Source of the DNA: Mucilaginibacter segetis
Lineage (GTDB): Bacteria; Bacteroidota; Bacteroidia; Sphingobacteriales; Sphingobacteriaceae
Reading direction: 5' to 3'
DNA length: 64,000 bases
Assembly (NCBI RefSeq): GCF_016522075.1
Contig: NZ_JAEHFW010000001.1
Span: 496,001-560,000, forward strand
Below are positions 1-9,983 of the stretch, one piece after another. Within the stretch, counting starts at the first letter, position 1. Each line of letters opens with the position of its first letter. The position numbers were made by a program, and so were the translations under genes. The notes beneath the pieces are model-generated. The model saw nothing but the letters and a program-made list of their open reading frames with translations. It ran no database searches and was not told the origin of the DNA.

Positions 1-285
1 GCGCGCACCCGGCATTACCAAAGTAAGTGGATTTTCAGCGAATTCTATCAGATCGTAAGCAATATCCGGAACTTCGGTAATATAACTTTGCAGTTTATTA
101 TCGGTATCCAGCAAAATGATCATGCTCTTACTTTCTTCGCGCTGTTTTAACTGGTAAATCTTTTTTACAGCATCAGTATTTGTGGCGTCACAGCCAATAC
201 CCCAAATAGTATCAGTAGGGTATAGTATCATTCCGCCTGCCTGCACAATTTCAAGTGCTTTGTTTACTTCGTCTTTAAGTATCAT
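1..285 (-). CDS. tsaC: L-threonylcarbamoyladenylate synthase (partial, C-terminus off window)
   Basis: This is the first 95 codons of a Sua5/YrdC/TsaC protein, which makes threonylcarbamoyl-AMP from threonine, bicarbonate and ATP for the t6A37 modification of ANN-decoding tRNAs in the cytoplasm. The start ATG lies at 285. The early motif LYPTDTIWGIGCDA (about residues 22-35), then KSMIILL and NPLTLVMPGA, are typical of the YrdC fold and its nucleotide pocket. The gene runs off the left edge, so it is not known whether it is the short TsaC or long Sua5 form. Its start overlaps the 3' end of the upstream heptosyltransferase gene by 11 bp, so the two are probably co-translated. Confidence 0.9.
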   Translation of the reverse strand, partial: MILKDEVNKALEIVQAGGMILYPTDTIWGIGCDATNTDAVKKIYQLKQREESKSMIILLDTDNKLQSYITEVPDIAYDLIEFAENPLTLVMPGAR

Positions 286-1264
286 TTAGCTGCAAACTTA
301 ACGCTTTTATTATTTTATATTCATCTAATAATTCCATACATTTTGGACTATCGTATAATTTGCAAGTGTTGCGCACACAGGGTTCACACGTTAATCCGCC
401 GTACCGTATAATTGTTAGTCCTTTTTTATTGTAGGGAGCCGTATTGTTTTCATTACCTGCACCAAATAAAACTACAGTGGGCGTACCCAGGCTGTTGCTC
501 AAATGTGCAGGTCCCGAATCAGTAGTTAAGACAGCCCTGCTTCCGGCAGTTAAGTTAACTAACTTGGCCAAGTCTGTTTTGCCGACATAATTTTCTATTC
601 TATTATCGTAATTTAAGCCATTTATGATCTCATTAACATAAACAGCTTCCTTTTTTGAGCCTATCAAAATAAATGAAATTTCACTAAAAGCAGTCAACAA
701 GCTATTCAGAATGCTTCGGGCTTTTAACACAGGCATCCGGCGAGAAGTTGCTTCGGAATTAAAGTTAACAACTACATGATCGGCCTTGGCTTGTAAGTTG
801 ATTAGATGCTGCAATCTTACCTCTTTGTTTGTGACCGGCTTGCCGGTGAATTGCTCCAACAGGTATAAGTATTCATCAACCCGGTGTATGCCCTGTGGTT
901 TCTTATAAGAATGGGTAAGTAAAAAATTGCCGCCTTCTTTATTAAACCCGATACGTTGTTCTACTTTGGTAGCCCGAGCCATAACAGCCGACGACAAGGA
1001 ATGCGGAAGGTTAAAAAAAACATTGTATCGTTCAGCACGAAGTGCCTTGCCAAAACGATAAACTCCGGTTAAGCCGCTGAATTCTTGTTTAGAGAAAGAA
1101 TGGATTTTATTTATACCAGGGATAAATTTGCCAATACCGGTTAACTCTTTTTTTAGGATAACATCAATAATAGCATCGGGATAAGTCTGCTTTACGGCGT
1201 TGATGAAAGCGGTACTCATTACCACATCACCAAGCCAGTTCGGCAATCTTATCAATATCGTCAT
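275..1264 (-). CDS. Glycosyltransferase family 9, ADP-heptose:LPS heptosyltransferase-like
   Basis: This 329-residue protein has the two-domain GT-B fold of WaaC/WaaF heptosyltransferases, which add L-glycero-D-manno-heptose to lipid A-Kdo core on the inner membrane cytoplasmic face. The N-terminus RLPNWLGDVVMS is the usual GT9 opening, and TTDSGPAHLSNSLGTP (about residues 247-262) is the C-terminal nucleotide-sugar binding motif. Four cysteines near 293, 296, 301 and 309 follow a pattern common in bacterial GT9 enzymes. It lies downstream of the dapD terminator and overlaps tsaC. The donor and acceptor cannot be read from sequence; WaaF-like is the best guess. Confidence 0.85.
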   Translation of the reverse strand: MTILIRLPNWLGDVVMSTAFINAVKQTYPDAIIDVILKKELTGIGKFIPGINKIHSFSKQEFSGLTGVYRFGKALRAERYNVFFNLPHSLSSAVMARATKVEQRIGFNKEGGNFLLTHSYKKPQGIHRVDEYLYLLEQFTGKPVTNKEVRLQHLINLQAKADHVVVNFNSEATSRRMPVLKARSILNSLLTAFSEISFILIGSKKEAVYVNEIINGLNYDNRIENYVGKTDLAKLVNLTAGSRAVLTTDSGPAHLSNSLGTPTVVLFGAGNENNTAPYNKKGLTIIRYGGLTCEPCVRNTCKLYDSPKCMELLDEYKIIKALSLQLNDT

Positions 1265-1289
1265 ACTTAAGCTGATCAGTGAGCAAACA

Positions 1290-1332
1290 AAAGAGCAGAT
1301 AATTACTAAAAACAGTAAATTATCTGCTCTTT
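1290..1332 (-). terminator. Intrinsic terminator of dapD
   Basis: A perfect 15-bp inverted repeat (1290-1304 and 1318-1332, arm AAAGAGCAGATAATT) with a further ACT/AGT pairing inside forms a long stem just past the dapD stop. Read on the minus strand it is followed by a T-rich run (TTTTGTTTG). Confidence 0.75.
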
Positions 1333-1349
1333 AATAAGTAATCAATAGT

Positions 1350-2165
1350 TTATACCGATACGTTATTTTCGCGCAGGGCATCGTTTAACGATGTTTTTTT
1401 ATCGGTTGATTCTTTACGTGTTCCAATAATCAACGCGCACGGAACCTGATATTCACCTGCCGGGAATTTCTTAGTGTAAGAGCCGGGTATTACTACCGAA
1501 CGGGCAGGTACACGGCCTTTATACTCAAACGGCACACCACGTGTTACGTCAATAATTTTAGTTGATGCTGTTAAAACTACATTGGCGCCTAATACAACTT
1601 CTGATTCTACGTGTACGCCCTCAACAACAATAGCACGTGATCCAATAAAACAGTTGTCTTCGATAATTACAGGTGCAGCCTGTACTGGTTCCAAAACACC
1701 ACCTATACCTACACCACCGCTTAAATGTACATTTTTACCAATTTGCGCACATGAGCCAACTGTCGCCCATGTATCAACCATTGTGCCTTCATCTACATAA
1801 GCGCCAATATTTACATAAGATGGCATCATGATAACACCCTTTGCTAAATGGGCGCCGTAACGTGCAATTGCATGTGGCACTACACGTACACCATTTTGCT
1901 TATAATCAGTTTTAAGTTTCATTTTATCGTGAAATACAAACGGCCCAACTTTAATTTCACTCATTTCTCTTATCGGGAAATATAAAATAACAGCTTTTTT
2001 TATCCAGTCATTAGTGTGCCAGCGGTTACCAATGGGCTCAGCTACACGTATCTCACCTTTATCAAGGCGGTCAATAACAGTTTCAATTGCGTTAGAGTAT
2101 TCGTTGAAATTAATCAGATTCCTGTCTTCCCAGGCCTCTTCTATAAGTTTTTTCAGGTCTTGCAT
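1350..2165 (-). CDS. dapD: 2,3,4,5-tetrahydropyridine-2,6-dicarboxylate N-succinyltransferase
   Basis: DapD transfers succinyl from succinyl-CoA to tetrahydrodipicolinate in the succinylase branch of lysine and meso-diaminopimelate synthesis, so it feeds peptidoglycan too. The start at MQDLKKLIEEAW (2165) gives 271 residues, the usual family length; an in-frame ATG at 2189 would add eight unsupported residues. An N-terminal helical domain is followed by left-handed beta-helix hexapeptide repeats from about residue 105 to 235 (GVIMMPSYVNIGAYVDEGT, then GGVGIGGVLEP). The gene stands alone, ends at a strong terminator and is divergent from the S4-domain gene. Confidence 0.95.
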   Translation of the reverse strand: MQDLKKLIEEAWEDRNLINFNEYSNAIETVIDRLDKGEIRVAEPIGNRWHTNDWIKKAVILYFPIREMSEIKVGPFVFHDKMKLKTDYKQNGVRVVPHAIARYGAHLAKGVIMMPSYVNIGAYVDEGTMVDTWATVGSCAQIGKNVHLSGGVGIGGVLEPVQAAPVIIEDNCFIGSRAIVVEGVHVESEVVLGANVVLTASTKIIDVTRGVPFEYKGRVPARSVVIPGSYTKKFPAGEYQVPCALIIGTRKESTDKKTSLNDALRENNVSV

Positions 2166-2236
2166 TAGTAAAATATAACTTTTTGGCAAATTAAAGGAAT
2201 TTTAAGGAGATTTGTTTGAATTGTACCGATAGAATT

Positions 2237-2629
2237 ATGCCTGAGAAAGAAAAACTGAGAATAGATAAATATTTGTGGGCCATACGCATATTTAAAACGC
2301 GCACACTGGCATCTGATGCTTGCAAAGCCGGGAGGGTTAAGTTAGATGGTAAAAATATTAAGCCATCGCACGAGGTGAGAATAAATGAAATATATCACAT
2401 ATCAAAAGGGATTGAACGCAAGGTGATAAGGGTTACAGGTTTGTTAGAGAGCCGTACCGATGCTAAAACTGCCATTAATTTTTATGAAGATAATACACCA
2501 GTCGAGCAAACGCAGGCATTTAAATCTATGTTTCATGCGCCTATATTAAAACGCGACAGGGGAGCAGGGCGCCCAACAAAACGTGACAGGCGCGAGATAG
2601 ACGGATTAAAAGACGACTTTTTTGAATAA
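2237..2629 (+). CDS. S4-domain RNA-binding protein, Hsp15/HslR-like
   Basis: This is a small basic protein of 130 residues with an S4 domain at about residues 9-65 (LRIDKYLWAIRIFKTRTLAS, then AGRVKLDGKNIKPS). Hsp15 of E. coli, the closest named family, binds stalled 50S subunits carrying peptidyl-tRNA. The C-terminal tail is rich in Arg and Lys (KRDRGAGRPTKRDRR) and probably contacts rRNA. I chose ATG at 2237. An in-frame TTG at 2216 has a good AAGGAG six bases upstream and would add seven residues; Bacteroidota rarely rely on such a site, but that start cannot be excluded. Confidence 0.8.
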   Translation: MPEKEKLRIDKYLWAIRIFKTRTLASDACKAGRVKLDGKNIKPSHEVRINEIYHISKGIERKVIRVTGLLESRTDAKTAINFYEDNTPVEQTQAFKSMFHAPILKRDRGAGRPTKRDRREIDGLKDDFFE

Positions 2630-2662
2630 AGCGGCATTGCTGTTAAGTTGATAATTATAGTT

Positions 2663-2670
2663 TATTTTTG
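2663..2670 (+). promoter_or_regulatory. Bacteroidota -7 promoter element for the UDP-sugar dehydrogenase gene
   Basis: TATTTTTG matches the Bacteroidota -7 consensus TAnnTTTG and lies 57 bp before the start codon. No clear -33 TTTG was seen at the usual spacing. Confidence 0.5.
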
Positions 2671-2726
2671 AACTTTTTAAGGCCTGTTTAGTTTCAATAG
2701 GTAATTAAAAGTTTGAAGCTGTTTAA

Positions 2727-4022
2727 ATGAAAGAAAATTACCCTGTCACAGATAAAAAGATCGCGATAATTGGATTAGGATATGTTGGTTTGCCACTGGC
2801 TATTGAGTTTGCAAAAAAATATAAGGTTTTAGGTTTTGATACCAATACCATACGCATAACCGAACTTAGTAAAGGAGAGGACAAAACACAGGAAGCGAAC
2901 ATCAACGATTTGCACGAGGTATTACAACAAAGCAAGTATAACGGTCTTTCATTTTCATCAAATGTAAAAGATTTGTGTACGTGTAGTATCTTTATAGTTA
3001 CCGTACCAACACCTATAGATCAGTTTAAAGCGCCCGACCTTGGGCCGCTGCTTAAAGCGTCGGAGATGCTGGGTTCAATTTTAAAGGTTGGCGATCTGGT
3101 TATATATGAATCTACCGTATATCCCGGTTGCACAGAGGAAGATTGTGTACCTGTATTGGAAAAATCATCGGGATTAAAATTTAACGTCGATTTCTTTGCG
3201 GGATATTCGCCCGAACGCATCAATCCCGGTGATAAGATCAATACACTTACTAAAATAAAAAAGGTAACCAGCGGCTCTACTCCGGCTATTGCTCAACAGG
3301 TTGATGATCTGTACACTTCAATAATTACAGCGGGTACGCATAAGGCCCCAAGTATAAAAGTTGCCGAAGCATCTAAAGCTATTGAGAATGCCCAGCGTGA
3401 TGTTAATATATCATTTGTGAATGAACTGGCGCTGATATTTGACCGTATGGGAATTGATACTAACGATGTGCTGGATGCGGCCGGTACCAAATGGAATTTT
3501 TTAAAATATAAGCCCGGTTTGGTAGGGGGCCATTGTATAGGAGTAGATCCGTATTACCTGGCTCATAAAGCCGAAGCATTAGGTTATCACCCGCAGGTTA
3601 TTTTATCGGGCAGGCGTGTTAACGATGTAATGGGAGAGTTTGTTGCAGGCAAGATCATTAAGTTATTGGTGGCAAAAGGGCATGATATCAATACAGCCAA
3701 TGCGCTTATATTGGGAATAACATTTAAAGAAAATTGCTCTGATGTCCGTAATAGCAAAGTAGCGGATATTTATAATGAACTTAAGCAATTCGGTGTAAAA
3801 GTAGACCTCTATGATCCCTGGGCCGATGCTGAAAAAGTTAAAGAGCAGTATTTTATTGATATGATAAAAAACATAGACCAAAAGTACGATGCCATAGTTT
3901 TGGCAGTAGCTCATGCTGAATTTGCCTCATTAGACATAAAAAGTATTGTAAAAGGGGAAAGCTCTGTTATATATGATACTAAAGCATTTTTAGACCGTTC
4001 TATAGTAGATGGACGGTTATAG
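2727..4022 (+). CDS. Nucleotide-sugar dehydrogenase (UDP-HexNAc 6-dehydrogenase, TviB/WbpO type)
   Basis: This 431-residue NAD-dependent enzyme oxidises C6 of a UDP-sugar in two steps to a uronic acid, supplying a surface polysaccharide precursor. It has a Rossmann GLGYVG motif at 16-21, the central helix region with KVAEASKAIENAQRDVNI, the catalytic cysteine C270 in GGHCIGVDPYYL, and a C-terminal UDP-binding domain with GITFKENCSDVRNSK. The sequence after C270 resembles TviB (Vi antigen) and WbpO, which act on UDP-GlcNAc or UDP-GalNAc, more than UDP-glucose dehydrogenase. It heads the run leading into the Kdo genes, consistent with LPS or capsule supply. The exact substrate is inference. Confidence 0.88.
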   Translation: MKENYPVTDKKIAIIGLGYVGLPLAIEFAKKYKVLGFDTNTIRITELSKGEDKTQEANINDLHEVLQQSKYNGLSFSSNVKDLCTCSIFIVTVPTPIDQFKAPDLGPLLKASEMLGSILKVGDLVIYESTVYPGCTEEDCVPVLEKSSGLKFNVDFFAGYSPERINPGDKINTLTKIKKVTSGSTPAIAQQVDDLYTSIITAGTHKAPSIKVAEASKAIENAQRDVNISFVNELALIFDRMGIDTNDVLDAAGTKWNFLKYKPGLVGGHCIGVDPYYLAHKAEALGYHPQVILSGRRVNDVMGEFVAGKIIKLLVAKGHDINTANALILGITFKENCSDVRNSKVADIYNELKQFGVKVDLYDPWADAEKVKEQYFIDMIKNIDQKYDAIVLAVAHAEFASLDIKSIVKGESSVIYDTKAFLDRSIVDGRL

Positions 4023-4102
4023 TTAAGGTACATGTTCTGCCGGTTAGTTGATTTTAAGTATAATTGCATACTCAAATAATATATACCGAGCTATAATAGC
4101 TT

Positions 4103-5038
4103 ATGAAAAGAATTGCCCAAAAAGTATTTGACATAGAAATTGAATCGTTACAGCATGTTGCAGCAATGATTGACGAGCAATTTGATAGGGCTGTAACTGC
4201 TATTCTGCACGCTAAAGGTAAATTGCTGGTTTGCGGCATGGGTAAATCCGGGCATATAGGCCGGAAAATTTCCGCCACATTTACCAGTACAGGCACGCCA
4301 AGCTTTTTTATGCATCCTTCTGAAGCCTTTCATGGCGATCTGGGGATGATAAGTGCCGAGGATGTGGTTATCATTATATCCTATTCGGGCGAAACAGAAG
4401 AGGTATTAAAAGTTGTCCCTTTTTTAAAATGGAATAAGAATACGGTTATCGCCATAACCGGAAACCCTGACTCAACGCTTGCCAAAAACGCTACCTGCCA
4501 TTTAAGTATCGCTATAAAACAGGAGGCTTGCCCTTTAGAGCTTGCACCAACCTCATCAACCACAGCTGCGCTGGTGATGGGTGATGCCCTTGCTGTTGCT
4601 TTAATGACAGAGCGGAACTTTAGTCCGGATGATTTTGCGCGTTTTCACCCTGGGGGTACTTTAGGTCGCAAATTATTGGTAAGGGTGAAAGATCTGATGC
4701 GTACTGATGCACTGCCATTTATTGAAGCCGATGCTTCTTTTACGCAACTAATTATTCGAATGTCTGAAGGTAAATTGGGTATGGTGATCGTAGGTAACAG
4801 TGATAAAGTTGTAGGTGTAATTACAGACGGCGACCTGCGCAGGGGGCTGGTAAAACATCCCGATATACAGCAATTACCTATAACTGCTATGATGAACAAT
4901 GATCCGATTAAGGTTAACGAAGAGGAACTGGTTTATGACGCTGAATTATTAATGCTGGAACGGAAAATAACCACTTTATTGATAAAAAACACTGATGACT
5001 GTATAGTAGGAGTTTATCAGATATTCAATCAGGTTTAA
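4103..5038 (+). CDS. kdsD: Arabinose-5-phosphate isomerase (KpsF/GutQ family)
   Basis: KdsD converts ribulose 5-phosphate to arabinose 5-phosphate, the first committed step of Kdo synthesis for LPS. The 311-residue protein has an N-terminal SIS domain (about 30-170) with GMGKSGHIGRKISATFTSTG and the HPSEAFHGDLG loop, followed by a CBS pair (about 200-311) that often senses nucleotides or CMP-Kdo. Length and layout match E. coli KdsD. The next two plus-strand genes are kdsB and kdsA, which makes the Kdo assignment safer than a sugar-alcohol GutQ role. No kdsC phosphatase gene is present nearby. Confidence 0.93.
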   Translation: MKRIAQKVFDIEIESLQHVAAMIDEQFDRAVTAILHAKGKLLVCGMGKSGHIGRKISATFTSTGTPSFFMHPSEAFHGDLGMISAEDVVIIISYSGETEEVLKVVPFLKWNKNTVIAITGNPDSTLAKNATCHLSIAIKQEACPLELAPTSSTTAALVMGDALAVALMTERNFSPDDFARFHPGGTLGRKLLVRVKDLMRTDALPFIEADASFTQLIIRMSEGKLGMVIVGNSDKVVGVITDGDLRRGLVKHPDIQQLPITAMMNNDPIKVNEEELVYDAELLMLERKITTLLIKNTDDCIVGVYQIFNQV

Positions 5039-5053
5039 AGCAGTTACAAGTAA

Positions 5054-5794
5054 ATGAAAGCGATAATTGTTATACCCGCCCGTTTAAGATCGACCCGTTT
5101 ACCAGATAAGGTGATACTGGATCTGGCCGGAAAGCCGGTTATTCAGTGGGTGTACGAAGCTTGTTTACGATCAAAACTGCATCAGGAAGTATGGATTGCT
5201 GCCGATAGCAAAAAGGTATTTGATATATGCCGTGAGTTCACTGCCAATGTAATAATGACCGACCCCGACCACCCGAGCGGTACAGACCGTATTGCTGAGG
5301 TAGCGGCCAATATTCCTTGTGACATGGTAATAAACGTACAAGGGGATGAGCCTTTTTTTGATGCTACCATAGTTGATAGGCTGATAAGCGCCCTGCAGAC
5401 GGGTAGCGAAGTAATGGCAAGTGTTTGCGCCCCTATACAAACCATTGATGAACTGAATAATCCAAATTTGGTTAAGGTAGTAACCGATATTAACAATAAT
5501 GCGGTTTACTTTTCACGGTTTGCTATTCCCTACGCACGCGATTGGGAGATAGAGGATGTTACTGCATACAAAAAACACATGGGCGTTTATGTGTACCGTG
5601 CCGATTTTTTGGCTGACTTTGTTAAACTGCCGGTATCTTTTTTAGAAGCTACTGAAAAACTGGAACAATTAAGAGCAATAGAGAACGGCTATAAAATAAA
5701 AATGATTGAAGTAGAAGATTTCGAAAAAGGGATAGATACGCCCGAAGATTTGGAAGCCGCAATAAAAAAATTAACAGATAATGGCACTATATAA
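5054..5794 (+). CDS. kdsB: 3-deoxy-manno-octulosonate cytidylyltransferase
   Basis: KdsB activates Kdo with CTP to give CMP-Kdo, the donor for the Kdo transferase acting on lipid A precursors. The 246-residue protein opens with the nucleotidyltransferase signature IPARLRSTRLPDK (residues 5-17), and has NVQGDEPFFD and a C-terminal EKLEQLRAIENGYKI helix typical of the family. It begins 15 bp after kdsD ends and overlaps kdsA by 14 bp, so all three are probably one transcript. Confidence 0.96.
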   Translation: MKAIIVIPARLRSTRLPDKVILDLAGKPVIQWVYEACLRSKLHQEVWIAADSKKVFDICREFTANVIMTDPDHPSGTDRIAEVAANIPCDMVINVQGDEPFFDATIVDRLISALQTGSEVMASVCAPIQTIDELNNPNLVKVVTDINNNAVYFSRFAIPYARDWEIEDVTAYKKHMGVYVYRADFLADFVKLPVSFLEATEKLEQLRAIENGYKIKMIEVEDFEKGIDTPEDLEAAIKKLTDNGTI

Positions 5795-6560
5795 AGATTT
5801 TATTGATAAACCCTTTTTTATCATCGGCCCCTGCGTAATGGAAAACCAGGAGCTTTTGTACACTGTAGCGGAAAAGGTAGCTGATATTAAAAGCCGGTAT
5901 CCGGTGACGGTTGTATTCAAATCGTCATTTGATAAGGCTAACCGTACAAGCATAAAAGCGTATCGTGGTCCGGGTATTGAAAGGGGGATGGAAATGCTGA
6001 ATAAAGTAAAAGAGCAGTTCGAGCTTGATGTTACAACGGATATTCACGAACCTTTCCAGGCTAAAATAGCTGCAGAAGTGGTTGATATATTACAGATCCC
6101 GGCATTTTTATGCCGCCAAACCGATCTGCTGGTTGCCGCCGCGCAAACCAATAAGATAGTGAACATTAAAAAGGCACAGTTCCTGTCTGGTCAGGATATG
6201 TTTTATCCTGCCCAAAAGGTAAAAGAAGCGGGGAATGACCAGGTTATTTTAACAGAGCGTGGCAATTCTTTCGGTTATAATAACCTGGTGGTAGATTTCA
6301 GGAACATTTTAGACATGAAAGAATTTGGATATCCCGTTTGTATGGATTGCACCCATTCCGTACAAAGACCTGGTGGAGCGGGCGGTAAAACTGGTGGTGA
6401 TAGAAAATTTGTGCCCAATATGGCGCATGCTGCTAAAGCATTTGGTGCAAATGGTTATTTTATAGAAACACATCCTGACCCCGATCATGCTTTAAGCGAC
6501 GGGCCGAATATGCTTTATCTTAGTGATCTGGAAGAATTAATAAAATCGCTTATTGCTTAA
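5781..6560 (+). CDS. kdsA: 3-deoxy-8-phosphooctulonate synthase (metal-dependent class predicted)
   Basis: KdsA condenses phosphoenolpyruvate with arabinose 5-phosphate to Kdo 8-phosphate. The 259-residue TIM barrel has the family motif KSSFDKANRTS near residue 47, and later DCTHSVQRPGG. The early loop reads FFIIGPCVMEN with cysteine at residue 18, where the metal-independent E. coli enzyme has Asn; Cys here marks the metal-dependent class typified by Aquifex. The gene overlaps kdsB by 14 bp. Its stop overlaps that of the convergent guaD by 4 bp, leaving no room for a terminator between them. Confidence 0.95.
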   Translation: MALYKDFIDKPFFIIGPCVMENQELLYTVAEKVADIKSRYPVTVVFKSSFDKANRTSIKAYRGPGIERGMEMLNKVKEQFELDVTTDIHEPFQAKIAAEVVDILQIPAFLCRQTDLLVAAAQTNKIVNIKKAQFLSGQDMFYPAQKVKEAGNDQVILTERGNSFGYNNLVVDFRNILDMKEFGYPVCMDCTHSVQRPGGAGGKTGGDRKFVPNMAHAAKAFGANGYFIETHPDPDHALSDGPNMLYLSDLEELIKSLIA

Positions 6561-7036
6561 TAGTCTGTTTTATTTTCGGATGTTTCCCACAATTTAAAGG
6601 CGGACTGTGCCTCGTTTCGCAATAATTGAACAAACGGCATTTTGCGTTTATTCATGGGCAGTTCCAACTCATCGTATATGAAATGATCATCGAATCCTAT
6701 AGCGGCGGCATCCGCTTTGGTATTCGCGTAATATATCTTATCAATACGCGCCCAGTAAATTGCGCCCAGGCACATAGGGCATGGCTCGCAACTTGTATAA
6801 ATTTCGCATCCTTCTAAATTATATGTCCCCAGTTCTTGGCATGCCAGCCTTATCGCCGAAATTTCTGCATGAGCCGTCGGGTCGTTTTGTGGTACCACTT
6901 TGTTGGCACTACGTGCCACTACCATACCCTCTTTAACTATTACGGCGCCGAAAGGGCCACCCATACCCTGCTCTACATTGTGCTGAGATAGCTCAATGGC
7001 CATGCGCATAAATTTTTCTTCTCCCTTGTTGTCCAT
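6557..7036 (-). CDS. guaD: Guanine deaminase (CDA-superfamily nucleoside/base deaminase)
   Basis: This is a 159-residue zinc deaminase of the cytidine/deoxycytidylate deaminase fold, most like Bacillus GuaD, which converts guanine to xanthine. The zinc site is H56-A-E58 plus P-C86-x2-C89 (TSCEPCPMCLGAIYW). The downstream segment DAAAIGFDDHFIYDELELP follows GuaD closely, which argues against a tRNA adenosine deaminase (TadA). I chose ATG 7036 because the frame upstream of it runs into the terminator hairpin at 7051-7077. It is convergent with kdsA. Confidence 0.88.
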   Translation of the reverse strand: MDNKGEEKFMRMAIELSQHNVEQGMGGPFGAVIVKEGMVVARSANKVVPQNDPTAHAEISAIRLACQELGTYNLEGCEIYTSCEPCPMCLGAIYWARIDKIYYANTKADAAAIGFDDHFIYDELELPMNKRKMPFVQLLRNEAQSAFKLWETSENKTDY

Positions 7037-7047
7037 ATTAATTACAA

Positions 7048-7077
7048 TAAAAAACCCCAACTTTTAGCTGAGGTTTT
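7048..7077 (-). terminator. Intrinsic terminator after the OmpH-like gene
   Basis: Arms 7069-7077 and 7051-7059 give a 9-bp stem (AAAACCTCA with TGGGGTTTT, one G-U pair). On the minus strand it is followed by TTTTTTATTG. It separates the OmpH-like gene from guaD. Confidence 0.75.
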
Positions 7078-7137
7078 GTTTATAGCTGTTTTTGTTGATG
7101 AAGGCAGGTTATATCAACACCTCCGTTCTCTCAACAA

Positions 7138-7731
7138 TTATTTCTTTTCTTTTGCGTAATCGTCGTTAAGCCTTTTTATAACATCTGCTGTAACGTCCAA
7201 ATTAGGATCGCCATAAAGCATATTGGTATTGCCTTTTTGGAAGGTTAACACCATTTTATAGCCTTTTTCTTTTGCATAAGCCTTAGTAAACTCCACCAAT
7301 TTATCGTATAATTTACTTTGTTCTGTAAACTGCTCGTTTTGTAATTGAGCGCCGGCGTTTTGCTGATATTGCTGAAACTCCTGACCTTTACGTTGCAAAC
7401 GTTGTTCAGTGGTAGCACGCTGATCAGCACTTAAATTACCAGCATTTTTCTGATATTCTGCTACTTCGCGCTGAATAGCCTGCTGGCGTGAGTTTACGTC
7501 ATTTTGAGCGCTTTTGCCTTTAGCCTCCAAACGTTTGTTCATATCTTTAATATACTCGTATTTGGCAATTATAGAATCCTGGTTAATAAATACGATCTCC
7601 GGTTTGGCCGATGAAGCTGCAACGGTAGCTACTGCTTTTTCGCCACCTTTATTTTGATTGCAGGCAGCAAGTCCTGCGGCAATTGACAATACTAATATTG
7701 ATTTTGTAACAATTGAAATCTTCATTTTCAT
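7138..7731 (-). CDS. OmpH/Skp-family periplasmic chaperone, predicted lipoprotein
   Basis: Skp/OmpH proteins hold unfolded outer-membrane proteins in the periplasm. Here the N-terminus is a signal peptide ending in a lipobox LAAC with cysteine at residue 24, so the protein is probably lipidated rather than free. Residues about 50-197 carry the OmpH layout: a short beta strand (EIVFINQDSIIAKYEY), a long Gln-rich coiled coil (60-150), then YKMVLTFQKGNTNMLYGDPNLDVTADVIKRLN. I chose ATG 7731; ATG 7725 is possible. An earlier ATG at 7761 is excluded because it would lie within the predicted promoter spacer. The gene is divergent from gyrB and ends at its own terminator. Confidence 0.87.
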   Translation of the reverse strand: MKMKISIVTKSILVLSIAAGLAACNQNKGGEKAVATVAASSAKPEIVFINQDSIIAKYEYIKDMNKRLEAKGKSAQNDVNSRQQAIQREVAEYQKNAGNLSADQRATTEQRLQRKGQEFQQYQQNAGAQLQNEQFTEQSKLYDKLVEFTKAYAKEKGYKMVLTFQKGNTNMLYGDPNLDVTADVIKRLNDDYAKEKK

Positions 7732-7758
7732 TCTTATTGGTCTAAAATATTTTTTTGA

Positions 7759-7766
7759 CAAATATA
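7759..7766 (-). promoter_or_regulatory. Bacteroidota -7 element for the OmpH-like gene
   Basis: On the minus strand TATATTTG matches TAnnTTTG exactly and lies about 28 bp upstream of the chosen start at 7731. It sets the transcript start downstream of the in-frame ATG at 7761. Confidence 0.55.
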
Positions 7767-7866
7767 AACTTTAGCTACAAGTTTCCTAACTCTTATATTG
7801 GATGTTTATTAACGTCATATTTATCCACATTGGTGTAAACATGCTTTAATTGTCCTTTAAAAATCG

Positions 7867-7874
7867 TATTTTTG
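7867..7874 (+). promoter_or_regulatory. Bacteroidota -7 element for gyrB
   Basis: TATTTTTG fits TAnnTTTG and lies 22 bp before the gyrB ATG, giving a short leader of about 15-18 nt. Confidence 0.55.
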
Positions 7875-7893
7875 AAGGTTACTGTTTTATTAA

Positions 7894-9855
<1,962 letters not shown>

Positions 9856-9875
9856 GTAATTTTGTTCAATTAGTA

Positions 9876-9905
9876 AAAGCCTTGCATTTTGCAGGGCTTT
9901 TTTTA
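9876..9905 (+). terminator. Intrinsic terminator of gyrB
   Basis: AAAGCCTTGC (9876-9885) pairs with GCAGGGCTTT (9891-9900) over 10 bp with one wobble and a five-base loop, followed by a T run. Confidence 0.85.
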
Positions 9906-9932
9906 TAAAAAAAAATCCACATACACTTTTTA

Positions 9933-9965
9933 AATTATATACATAAATTTGTTATGTATATAATT
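9933..9965 (+). promoter_or_regulatory. Palindromic operator covering the padR promoter
   Basis: A perfect inverted repeat has 14-bp arms (AATTATATACATAA at 9933-9946, its complement at 9952-9965) and a 5-bp spacer. The -7 element TAAATTTG (9944-9951) sits at its centre. PadR proteins bind ACAT/ATGT-type dyads, so autorepression of the padR pair is the simplest reading (inference). Confidence 0.7.
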
Positions 9966-9983
9966 ATTTATATATTTATAGCC

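Noticed and set aside
1582..1800. Open frame antisense to dapD (and similar antisense frames over tviB, dnaE, tamB and ilv genes)
   Set aside because: These mirror the codon pattern of the well-supported genes on the other strand and have no family resemblance, promoter or conserved start.
2166..2189. Eight-residue longer DapD start at 2189
   Set aside because: Family length and the MQDLKK start favour 2165.
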